Below, one piece after another: positions 1-5,740 of a stretch of 5,828 bases of DNA. The translations under genes were made by a program, and so were the position numbers. Source of the DNA: a bacterium (GTDB lineage: Bacteria > CBDUZB01 > JAGLHV01); assembly GCA_023143305.1 (NCBI GenBank), contig JAGLHV010000095.1:1-5828 (forward strand), read 5' to 3'. The first letter of the stretch is position 1, and each line of letters begins with the position of its first letter. The notes beneath the pieces were generated by a model. It searched no databases. It worked only from the letters and a program-made list of their open reading frames with translations, and was not told the origin of the DNA.

Positions 1-2
1 CT

Positions 3-46
3 CCCCCATTGAAAAAGAATAATATTTCCCCCTTTTTCAAAGGGGG
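3..46. repeat. Second inverted repeat overlapping the terminal hairpin
   Basis: CCCCCATTGAAAAAG (3-17) is the inverse of CTTTTTCAAAGGGGG (32-46) at 14 of 15 positions, with 14 bases between. The right arm overlaps the 24-50 stem, so the two structures cannot form together. The left arm may be a diverged half of the same palindromic repeat, cut by the window edge. Confidence 0.55.
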
Positions 47-50
47 AAAT
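24..50 (-). terminator. Perfect 12-bp hairpin after the OmpA gene, terminator or dispersed palindrome
   Basis: ATTTCCCCCTTT (24-35) pairs perfectly with AAAGGGGGAAAT (39-50) around a 3-base loop. On the minus strand it is followed by ATTATTCTTTTTC and on the plus strand by TACTTTTCATATTTTTTC, so it could terminate transcription from either side. Similar CCCCCTTT...AAAGGGGG palindromes occur as dispersed repeats in many genomes, so it may be a repeat family member that also terminates the unit. Confidence 0.6.
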
Positions 51-115
51 TACTTTTCATATTTTTTCATCTAATTTTTGACATTACCTTAATTTTTATT
101 CCTACCATTTTTACA

Positions 116-160
116 GGATAAACCTCTCGCTTTTTATTTTATCCCCCCAGCAGATAAAAT
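116..160. repeat. Two mutually exclusive hairpins in the gene-free left end
   Basis: ATTTTATC (136-143) pairs with GATAAAAT (153-160) around nine bases. TTTATCC (138-144) can instead pair with GGATAAA (116-122). The stretch 51-220 has no credible gene: the longest start-to-stop reading seen on the minus strand is 13 codons, without a ribosome binding site. Neither stem has a clean U-run on the minus strand. Confidence 0.4.
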
Positions 161-220
161 CCAGAATTTCAAAACCTATACGAACCAAAAACCGTTAACT
201 TTAATACTCTACTAATTTTG

Positions 221-2227
221 TTACTTCTTTGGTTGTTCCTTTAATATAATAATTTCCACTCTTCTGTTTTGTGCTCTTCCCTGCCGGCTGGAGTTACTGG
301 CTATAGGCTTCGTTTCCCCAAAACCAACGACTGTTATTCTCTGAGAATCTATTCCTTTTTTAACTAAATATTTATAAACACCGCCTGCCCTTCTCACCGA
401 TAACTTTTGATTAAAAGAAGCTTTTCCTACACTATCGGTATGTCCTTCAATAACTACTTTATTATCCGAATATTCATTAAGCAGCATTACTACTTCCGAT
501 AAAGCTTTATAAGATTGTTTTTTTAGAGTACTTTTTCCCGAATTAAATAAAACATTGGAAGAAAGATTTACTTTCAATCCTCTCTTGTCTTCTTTAATTA
601 TAATTTCCTTTACTTGAATTACTTTCACTTTTATTTCTTTAGGTGTACTTACCGCTTTATTACCTGCTTCATCAGTAAGAGTCATTACTATATTATATAT
701 ATCATTAGGTACAACTTTGTTATAATAATCATCCTTGCCATCCCATAAAATAGAAGAAGGCAATAATTTTTCTCCCTTAAAACTTTTTACTAACTTCTCT
801 TCCCCGGTTAAAATATCTATCTTCCATTTTCCTATTCCCTGCACCTGAGCTGTAGAAAAATTAATTGAGGCTATATCATCTTTTCCATCTCCGTTAGGCG
901 AAATAATGAAGGGAGAAACTGACCATTCCAGCAAAGGAGGAACCGTGTCTAAAATAATCCACCCTTCTTTAGACCTAATTTTTTTCCTCCCTTTTCCTTT
1001 TACCTGAAAAACATATTTATACTTTCCATCTTCCACGACTTCTCTTGTTTCATTTGTTCCTCTCCAAATAATCTTTAGCGGAATTTGATCCTTTCCCATA
1101 AATTCTTTAATTAATTCATCATTACTATCTCTTATTTGAAAAATCCACTTTTTTACCGTTTCAAAATTAGAAACCATAATAGTAAAAACAACCTTATCCT
1201 TTACTTCATCCCTATTGGGAGAAAAAATTCGGGGTTTAGCTAAAACTATTACTTCTGCACCAAAAGGAATGTCTTTTTCTACTCCACTCCCAAAACTACC
1301 GGTTAAAGATATTCGATGAGTAAACCCCATTCCCCCGTAAGGAACGAAAGCATAATCCAATAAAAATCCTCTGCATTTAATCCCCACACCCATTCTCCAG
1401 CCGGAAAGGGGGTCCCCTTCTCTGAGTTTATTATCTTCAAGATCATATTTATACCCAAAGCGTAAAGCCAGAATATCCGCACCCCAATGTTCCAGCCCAA
1501 AACAAAAATTATAATCTTCATCTATAGGCTTATTTATATCTACGGTCAAATTAAGGTCGGTATGCTGCTCGGGGAAAGAAAAACATCCAGCCATCCCTAA
1601 TTTAACATTTACCGGTAAATATTCTTCTTCTTCAATAAATTTCATTCTCGAACCAAGATTTTGACCCACAAGCCCCAGAGAAAAACTATTTCCTTCTTTA
1701 TTAGTACAAAATAACACCCCAATATCGGAAGCAATTGACATTGCTTTTTGATCATCTATTTTACTCTCCAAAGCTTTTGCACTCACCCCCAGAGAAAATT
1801 TTTCTCCCAGACACACTCCATAAGAAAGCATTCCTAAAGCATCATAAACGCTAAATTTCCCCTCTTCCACTCCTTCGGAAATTCTATACATTTTATCCAT
1901 ATAGACATACTGCATTCCTACCCCAAAAGTCCCAATTGAAGTGGGTTGAATATATCCCAAGAAATCATAACTAATATCACCTAACCATATCGCATGGGTT
2001 GCTTGAATTTCTGAGTCTAAAGCCCATCCCAAACCAGCAGGGTTAAAATAAAGAGCATCTACTCCCTCGGCTAGCGCAGTATAAGCTTCTCCCATCCCAC
2101 AAGAACGGGCTCCTATTGGTATTTTAAGGAAAGAAGCAGTTGTTTGATGAGTAGAAGCATTTAAATAATTATTTACGCTAAAACAAAAAAATAAACTAAT
2201 GATAAAAAAGACTCTTTTTCTATTCAT
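221..2227 (-). CDS. PorV/UPF0164-like outer-membrane barrel fused to two FlgD-like Ig domains and a C-terminal OmpA domain
   Basis: Predicted 668-residue outer-membrane protein. Residues 1-24 look like a signal peptide (NRKR, then a hydrophobic core, cut after LNA). Residues 30-315 match the PorV/PorQ/UPF0164 barrel family, with the hallmark GARSCGMGEAYTALAEG at 39-55 and FNPAGLGW at 61-68, then alternating beta-strand-like segments. Two Ig-like domains follow (about 330-430 and 431-536), each opening with a SPN-type motif (FSPNRDEVKD at 335-344, ISPNGDGKDD at 442-451); the second ends with the WDGKDD and DEAGNKA signatures of FlgD-type Ig folds. Residues 550-660 are an OmpA domain: GHTD with D598, NQKLSVRRA with R613, and NRRVEI at 654-659, so the diaminopimelate-binding Asp and Arg are present. 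The ATG is preceded by AAGGGG five bases upstream. It is the last gene of the likely unit. Inferred role: a barrel tethered to peptidoglycan, perhaps assisting transport or surface display. Domain calls are firm; function is not known. Confidence 0.9.
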   Translation of the reverse strand: MNRKRVFFIISLFFCFSVNNYLNASTHQTTASFLKIPIGARSCGMGEAYTALAEGVDALYFNPAGLGWALDSEIQATHAIWLGDISYDFLGYIQPTSIGTFGVGMQYVYMDKMYRISEGVEEGKFSVYDALGMLSYGVCLGEKFSLGVSAKALESKIDDQKAMSIASDIGVLFCTNKEGNSFSLGLVGQNLGSRMKFIEEEEYLPVNVKLGMAGCFSFPEQHTDLNLTVDINKPIDEDYNFCFGLEHWGADILALRFGYKYDLEDNKLREGDPLSGWRMGVGIKCRGFLLDYAFVPYGGMGFTHRISLTGSFGSGVEKDIPFGAEVIVLAKPRIFSPNRDEVKDKVVFTIMVSNFETVKKWIFQIRDSNDELIKEFMGKDQIPLKIIWRGTNETREVVEDGKYKYVFQVKGKGRKKIRSKEGWIILDTVPPLLEWSVSPFIISPNGDGKDDIASINFSTAQVQGIGKWKIDILTGEEKLVKSFKGEKLLPSSILWDGKDDYYNKVVPNDIYNIVMTLTDEAGNKAVSTPKEIKVKVIQVKEIIIKEDKRGLKVNLSSNVLFNSGKSTLKKQSYKALSEVVMLLNEYSDNKVVIEGHTDSVGKASFNQKLSVRRAGGVYKYLVKKGIDSQRITVVGFGETKPIASNSSRQGRAQNRRVEIIILKEQPKK

Positions 2228-2232
2228 TTTAT

Positions 2233-2238
2233 CCCCTT
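2233..2238 (-). promoter_or_regulatory. Ribosome binding site of the PorV-OmpA gene
   Basis: The minus strand reads AAGGGG followed by ATAAA and then ATG. This is a good Shine-Dalgarno match at normal spacing. It supports the start at 2227, which also gives a complete signal peptide. Confidence 0.7.
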
Positions 2239-2244
2239 TTTATT

Positions 2245-2274
2245 TTTATATTTAAGTCAAAAACAAATTCCCAA
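2245..2274 (-). promoter_or_regulatory. Weak candidate internal promoter before the PorV-OmpA gene
   Basis: The minus strand shows TTGGGA (2269-2274), an 18-base spacer and TATAAA (2245-2250), which would place initiation a few bases before the ribosome binding site. The -35 match is poor, and the whole 121-base gap is so A+T-rich that such matches are expected by chance. It is listed because this is the widest gap inside the three-gene unit. The gap holds no other convincing signal and no good terminator. Confidence 0.2.
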
Positions 2275-2348
2275 TATTAAAAATTTATCCTGTTTTTATC
2301 TATTACTCTTTTTACATATTGAAACTTTATTATTGATTAATTTATTAT

Positions 2349-4172
2349 TCATTTGCTCTTTTGTATTTCATACTGGCGATATTTTTCTCTTTTTTGCAAT
2401 GCTTTCTCTTCATTCAAAGAAAGGGACGGAGCATTTAATGTATTCTGGTAATCATAAATATTTAATAGCTGTTTTTTTAACTCTTTTGTATTATATTTCT
2501 CCACTTTATCTTTAAGTGGAGCAATATTCTCCTTTAGCCATATTTCCGCCTCTTTTTTCTTCCCTTTATCCACCATTTTAATCGCTCTTTCCATAACTAG
2601 GGTTGATTCCATAAGACTTGCGCTCTGCCCTACATAATTATTTTCGTTTTGTTCAACAAGTTTTTTGTTTTTTGTATACAATAATGAAACTTCTGACAAT
2701 TCTTTCTCTTTTTTCCCCGAATTCATTACATCACTATAAGTAAGAATTACTCTTGCTACCCGGAAAGGCTCCCTCCAGGAAACAGGTACTTTCAATTTTA
2801 ATATAATTATTTTTTTCTCTCTGGCAAAAACATCATTCAACTTTATTTTTACTTTATTTCCCTTTTGTTTAAATAAATATCCATAAATCTCTTCCAGTTT
2901 AACTTGTTTGGGGATTTCTATTTGAAGAGAAACATCCTGAGCTACTACTGCCAGGAGCCCCTTTAATTCTTTATCAAACATATTGGCTATATTCCCGGGT
3001 TGATCAATATAATAATAATTTCCCGCACCGTATTCAGCAAGCAATAACATTAAATCTTCATTAAATTGGACACCAACCCCAAAAGAAGAAATAGAAATAC
3101 CCTGCCGGCTCTTTTCCTGACAAATTGCTTGAAGCGATTCATCATTAGTAATTCCCCTGTTGGCTAATCCATCTGATAAAAGAAGTACGCGATTTACTTG
3201 TCCTGTCCGATAATTTTTAGCTATCTGCTTATACCCTTCTATCATTCCACCGCTAAGATTGGTACTTCCTCCCGGAAATATTTTATCAATTATCTCTAAA
3301 ATATATTTTTTATTGGTAATCTTTCCTGCTTCAAAAAGAACTTCTACTTCACTTTCATAAGTTACAATAGACAAAATATCTTCTCTATTTAAATTATTGA
3401 CTACAAATTTAGCTGCTTCTTTTACATATTCCATTTTTTTCTCACTAGCCATAGAACCACTTCTATCGATAACCAGAGCAACATTTAAAGGGATTCTTTT
3501 TCTCTTTTCTATTTCCCGCGCAAAAAGATCTATCTGTAAGTAAGTTTTTTGGTTACTCCCCTGTAATCGATATTGATTATTCACTGCTGTTTCCATAAAA
3601 AGAGATTTACCCTGGAAAGATTTAATATCTACCGGGGGTAATTTTTCAGTGTCTCCGATTTTTATTTCTTCTCCGGTAAGACTTTTTATGATTTTTTCCG
3701 CTAATCTGTCAGTAGCTTCTATAACTTCATCCTCATTATTAAATTCTACTTTCTCTGCTAAAATTACTTCGCTTGTCCGGATATCAATAAGTCTTGCATC
3801 TATTCTCATTTTGTATCCGATTTTTATTATACTCCCCATAAGCAAGGCTGTCGCCCCGGTCATCTTCCCTATTTCTATTGATTTTTCCGGTGCAATTGTG
3901 CCTGAAAGTGAAAACTTTAGTTCTTCCAATACTTTCTTTAATTTTTCCCTCTCTACCACTTTAATTTTTTTGCTGATTAAGAGATCGGTTATTAACATTT
4001 CAGGAATTGCATTTTGAAGGTAATCAAGTTTGCCGGAATTAGAAACATTTTTAAAATCCAGCACAGCTACTGTTTTCTTTGCTTTCATTTCTTCTGCTTT
4101 TATGCTTTTTATATCAATACTAAATAAACTTAACATTAATATTATTAAAATTACTTTTTTTACTCTTTTCAC
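2349..4172 (-). CDS. Secreted protein with N-terminal CsgG/TolB-like domain and von Willebrand factor A domain
   Basis: Predicted 607-residue exported protein. Residues 1-26 form a signal peptide (KRVKK, hydrophobic stretch, cut after SIKA). There is no lipobox cysteine, so it is not a lipoprotein like canonical CsgG. Residues 33-166 resemble the CsgG/FlgO/TolB-N group: TVAVLDFKN start, a conserved EREKLKKVLEE helix, TGATALLMGSI, and RLIDIRTSEVI. Residues 229-405 are a VWA domain with a full metal-ion-dependent adhesion site: D236-x-S238-x-S240, T304 in GGSTNLSGG, and D334 in LLLSDG. Residues 406-505 look like a beta-sandwich; 515-575 are helical, including ERAIKMVDKGKKKEAE as in YfbK/TerY-like VWA proteins. 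The tail is highly charged. It begins with GTG, supported by a strong ribosome binding site, and lies 63 bases after the M23 gene. Inferred role: metal-dependent protein binding in the periplasm or at the surface. The specific partner is unknown; the adjacent barrel protein is a natural candidate. Confidence 0.88.
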   Translation of the reverse strand: MKRVKKVILIILMLSLFSIDIKSIKAEEMKAKKTVAVLDFKNVSNSGKLDYLQNAIPEMLITDLLISKKIKVVEREKLKKVLEELKFSLSGTIAPEKSIEIGKMTGATALLMGSIIKIGYKMRIDARLIDIRTSEVILAEKVEFNNEDEVIEATDRLAEKIIKSLTGEEIKIGDTEKLPPVDIKSFQGKSLFMETAVNNQYRLQGSNQKTYLQIDLFAREIEKRKRIPLNVALVIDRSGSMASEKKMEYVKEAAKFVVNNLNREDILSIVTYESEVEVLFEAGKITNKKYILEIIDKIFPGGSTNLSGGMIEGYKQIAKNYRTGQVNRVLLLSDGLANRGITNDESLQAICQEKSRQGISISSFGVGVQFNEDLMLLLAEYGAGNYYYIDQPGNIANMFDKELKGLLAVVAQDVSLQIEIPKQVKLEEIYGYLFKQKGNKVKIKLNDVFAREKKIIILKLKVPVSWREPFRVARVILTYSDVMNSGKKEKELSEVSLLYTKNKKLVEQNENNYVGQSASLMESTLVMERAIKMVDKGKKKEAEIWLKENIAPLKDKVEKYNTKELKKQLLNIYDYQNTLNAPSLSLNEEKALQKREKYRQYEIQKSK

Positions 4173-4184
4173 TAACTCTCCCCT
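4173..4184 (-). promoter_or_regulatory. Ribosome binding site that fixes a GTG start
   Basis: The minus strand reads AGGGGAG, then AGTTA, then GTG (4172-4170). The purine-rich core at normal spacing favours GTG over the next in-frame ATG at codon 13, which would destroy the basic n-region of the signal peptide. Confidence 0.7.
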
Positions 4185-4212
4185 TTTTCTTTGTTAATTT
4201 TTCTCAAATCTT

Positions 4213-4228
4213 AAAAAAGTTCTTTTTT
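4213..4228 (-). repeat. Short A/T-rich hairpin between the M23 and VWA genes
   Basis: AAAAAAG, a two-base gap and CTTTTTT form a 7-base-pair inverted repeat with a single G-C pair. The stem is weak and the loop too small for a strong terminator. At most it is a partial attenuation or processing site. The rest of the 63-base gap holds only the downstream ribosome binding site. Confidence 0.3.
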
Positions 4229-4235
4229 CCATTAT

Positions 4236-5456
4236 CTATTTTGGTTTACTTCTCGAAGATAACTCTATTTTCTTAGGAGAAACCGAAGAACTAAGAATTA
4301 CGGCAATCTGCCTTAATCTTGCTTTTTTTAACCTATTAAATTCTGCACGATGACTTGTAGATATTCGTTTTTTAGATGGAAATTTCAGTCTTAAAAAATT
4401 AACACATTTTTTATTTTTTATCATACGAAAATCTAAATGAGGTCCGGTAGAAAGACCTGAAGAACCAACATAACCAATTATCTGCCCCTGTTTTACTTTC
4501 GCTCCTTTTCTAATTTTTTTTGCATACCGCGAAAGATGCCCATAAGTTGTGGTATAAACCGAATTATGGCGAATTTTAATAAATCTTCCATAACCACCCT
4601 TCCACCCTTTAAAAAGCACTGTTCCGTCAGCTACAGTTGCTATCGGGGTTCCAATAGGAGCAGCATAATCAATACCCAAATGAGGACGCCAATACCGTAA
4701 AATGGGATGAAACCTGCGGCGGGAAAAAAAAGAAGAAATACGCCGATAATTTAAGGGTGCCCGTAAAAATTGTTTTTGTAAAGACCTTCCTTTTAAATCA
4801 TAATATCCATCTTTAAAATTCATTGCTGTATGATTTTTTGTTTCTTTACCGTAATATTGAGCAATTAATATTTTACCCTCTTTCTTTTTTTGGCCATTTG
4901 AATATTTTTCCCAAACAACTCTATAGGTATCTCCCTGTCTTGTTTCTGTTAAAAAATCGATTTGCCAGGCAAATATATCCACAAAATTTAAAATTGTTTC
5001 CGCACTTAATCCTTGTTCATACATTGCACTCCATAGAGTAGTTTTTATTGTACCGTTAATTCCTACGACACTTTTTTCTAAAAGAATTTTTTTTTCTAAG
5101 GCAATTAATTCTCCGGAAACAGTTTTATTTACTTCATAAATGTTCATCCCTGAATAATATTTAAACTCTTTAAAAATCCCTGTCGTTGATTTTATTACTT
5201 TATAGTTGTCATTTGCCTTGCATTTACGAACATCGAAAATTTTTTTCAAAGCTTTTGATATTTGCCATACCTCTTTATTAGAAAGCCCCTCTTCCGTTAA
5301 ACAGGTATACAGTGTTCCGCCCCGGGGTATTTTACCCTCGGAAATAATAGTTAACGGAGAAGAAAAAACCTTTTCTTCCCCGCTTTTATAAACAGTCAAA
5401 AATAAAATAATTACACCTATTATTCCCGTAAGAAAAAATATTTTTTTCTTTTTCAT
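4236..5456 (-). CDS. Membrane-anchored M23 peptidoglycan DD-endopeptidase of the MepM/Csd3 type
   Basis: Predicted 406-residue zinc metallopeptidase that would cut peptide cross-links in murein in the periplasm. Residues 5-23 form a signal-anchor helix after KKKK. Residues 33-115 match the regulatory N-domain of the MepM/Csd3 group (GGTLYTCLTEEGLS, a LysM/OapA-like opening). Residues 130-230 match the second Csd3 domain (TLWSAMYEQGLS, QGDTYRVVWEK). Residues 235-355 are the M23 catalytic domain: RPHLGIDYAAP gives zinc ligands H259 and D263, YGHLS gives catalytic H307, and GPHLDF gives H340. The usual HxH is HxD here (D342), so the third zinc ligand would be an aspartate. A basic tail (356-406) follows. 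ATG start with AAGGA seven bases upstream. It is first in the likely three-gene unit, directly behind a strong promoter. In Csd3 the N-domain occludes the active site, so latency is possible here too. Class certain; exact bond cleaved inferred. Confidence 0.92.
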   Translation of the reverse strand: MKKKKIFFLTGIIGVIILFLTVYKSGEEKVFSSPLTIISEGKIPRGGTLYTCLTEEGLSNKEVWQISKALKKIFDVRKCKANDNYKVIKSTTGIFKEFKYYSGMNIYEVNKTVSGELIALEKKILLEKSVVGINGTIKTTLWSAMYEQGLSAETILNFVDIFAWQIDFLTETRQGDTYRVVWEKYSNGQKKKEGKILIAQYYGKETKNHTAMNFKDGYYDLKGRSLQKQFLRAPLNYRRISSFFSRRRFHPILRYWRPHLGIDYAAPIGTPIATVADGTVLFKGWKGGYGRFIKIRHNSVYTTTYGHLSRYAKKIRKGAKVKQGQIIGYVGSSGLSTGPHLDFRMIKNKKCVNFLRLKFPSKKRISTSHRAEFNRLKKARLRQIAVILSSSVSPKKIELSSRSKPK

Positions 5457-5463
5457 TCCACCG

Positions 5464-5468
5464 TCCTT
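5464..5468 (-). promoter_or_regulatory. Ribosome binding site of the M23 gene
   Basis: The minus strand has AAGGA seven bases before the ATG at 5456. A second purine patch, GGTGGA, abuts the start codon. Confidence 0.65.
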
Positions 5469-5494
5469 ATCGCCAAAAAAATAACCGCAATCAT

Positions 5495-5523
5495 ATATTA
5501 CCCTAAAAAATAAGGAAAGTCAA
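5495..5523 (-). promoter_or_regulatory. Strong sigma70-type promoter of the M23-VWA-OmpA unit
   Basis: The minus strand carries TTGACT (-35, 5518-5523), a 17-base spacer and TAATAT (-10, 5495-5500). Each hexamer is one base from consensus at optimal spacing. Initiation is expected near 5488, giving a leader of about 30 bases that ends in the AAGGA site. No promoter of similar quality was found elsewhere in the window, so this one probably serves all three complete genes. Confidence 0.8.
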
Positions 5524-5534
5524 GGGGGAAACAA

Positions 5535-5552
5535 AGCTTTTTATAAAAAGCT
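5535..5552. repeat. Perfect 18-base palindrome just upstream of the -35 box
   Basis: AGCTTTTT-AT-AAAAAGCT is fully symmetric and its edge lies 11 bases upstream of the -35 hexamer. It could be a binding site for a dimeric regulator, an A-tract-like UP element, or part of the 3' end of the upstream tonB transcript. The G-C content of the stem is low and no long U-run follows, so a terminator is less likely. Confidence 0.5.
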
Positions 5553-5630
5553 AAAAAGGCCCACAATCTGCGTCCTTAACCTTCATTAGAAATTTCATAC
5601 TATTTATTCTTGCAATACATCAACTGGTTA

Positions 5631-5662
5631 TTCCGAATTAAGGAAAACGAATAAAAATTCGG
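5631..5662 (-). repeat. Overlapping small hairpins downstream of tonB
   Basis: Two alternative stems share one strand. One is CGAAT/ATTCG (5648-5652 with 5657-5661) around a four-base loop, followed on the minus strand by TTTTCC. The other is CCGAATT/AATTCGG (5633-5639 with 5656-5662). The first could act as a backup terminator behind the large hairpin. The rest of 5553-5630 shows no gene and no clear signal. Confidence 0.35.
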
Positions 5663-5671
5663 GAAATATTA

Positions 5672-5720
5672 TCATTCCACTAATCCCACAATTTTTATAA
5701 AAGTGGCATTAGTGGAATGA
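5672..5720 (-). terminator. Long hairpin after the tonB stop codon, probable terminator or palindromic repeat
   Basis: A 13-base-pair perfect outer stem (5672-5684 with 5708-5720), one mismatch and four more pairs (5686-5689 with 5703-5706) enclose a 13-base A/T-rich loop. It starts 20 bases past the tonB stop and would separate that gene from the next promoter. On the minus strand the stem is followed by TAATATTTCCC, which is only partly U-rich. An intrinsic terminator is therefore plausible rather than proven; a dispersed palindromic element or an RNA-stabilising 3' hairpin are alternatives. Confidence 0.5.
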
Positions 5721-5740
5721 AGGAGAGTTATAAAAAATCT

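Noticed and set aside
1303..1521. Minus-strand open frame of 72 codons within the PorV-OmpA gene
   Set aside because: It is an alternative frame of a well-supported gene; the main frame carries family motifs throughout this stretch.
113..2293. 10-base inverted match ACAGGATAAA on either side of the PorV-OmpA gene (plus 113-122, minus 2284-2293)
   Set aside because: The match does not extend beyond 10 bases and is A/T-rich; it is not enough to claim an inverted repeat bounding a mobile gene.
2258..2294. AAAAACA / TGTTTTT inverted arms between the VWA and PorV-OmpA genes
   Set aside because: Seven A/T-dominated pairs with a long spacer would be unstable and do not resemble a terminator.
2333..2515. 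Plus-strand hydrophobic open frame of 60 codons
   Set aside because: It overlaps the 3' end of the VWA gene in antisense, and its hydrophobicity follows from A/T-rich complement of Lys/Glu-rich coding. No ribosome binding site precedes it.
3649..4017. Plus-strand open frame of 122 codons inside the VWA gene
   Set aside because: It lies wholly antisense to the conserved CsgG-like domain, is rich in Ser/Ile/Phe as expected from the opposite strand of a coding region, and has no ribosome binding site or recognisable motif.
4823..5391. Plus-strand open frames of 61-72 codons opposite the M23 gene
   Set aside because: They lie antisense to conserved MepM/Csd3 domains and show no family motif or start signals.
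5522..5531. AAGGGGGAAA shared by the promoter region and the left hairpin (40-49)
   Set aside because: Only one arm is present near the promoter and the match is 10 low-complexity bases, so a relic of the palindromic repeat cannot be claimed.
19..5672. 12-base inverted match ATAATATTTCCC at 19-30 (plus) and 5661-5672 (minus), beside the hairpins flanking the cassette
   Set aside because: About one 12-base inverted match is expected by chance in a window this long, more so with A+T-rich sequence. No transposase or target duplication supports a mobile unit.
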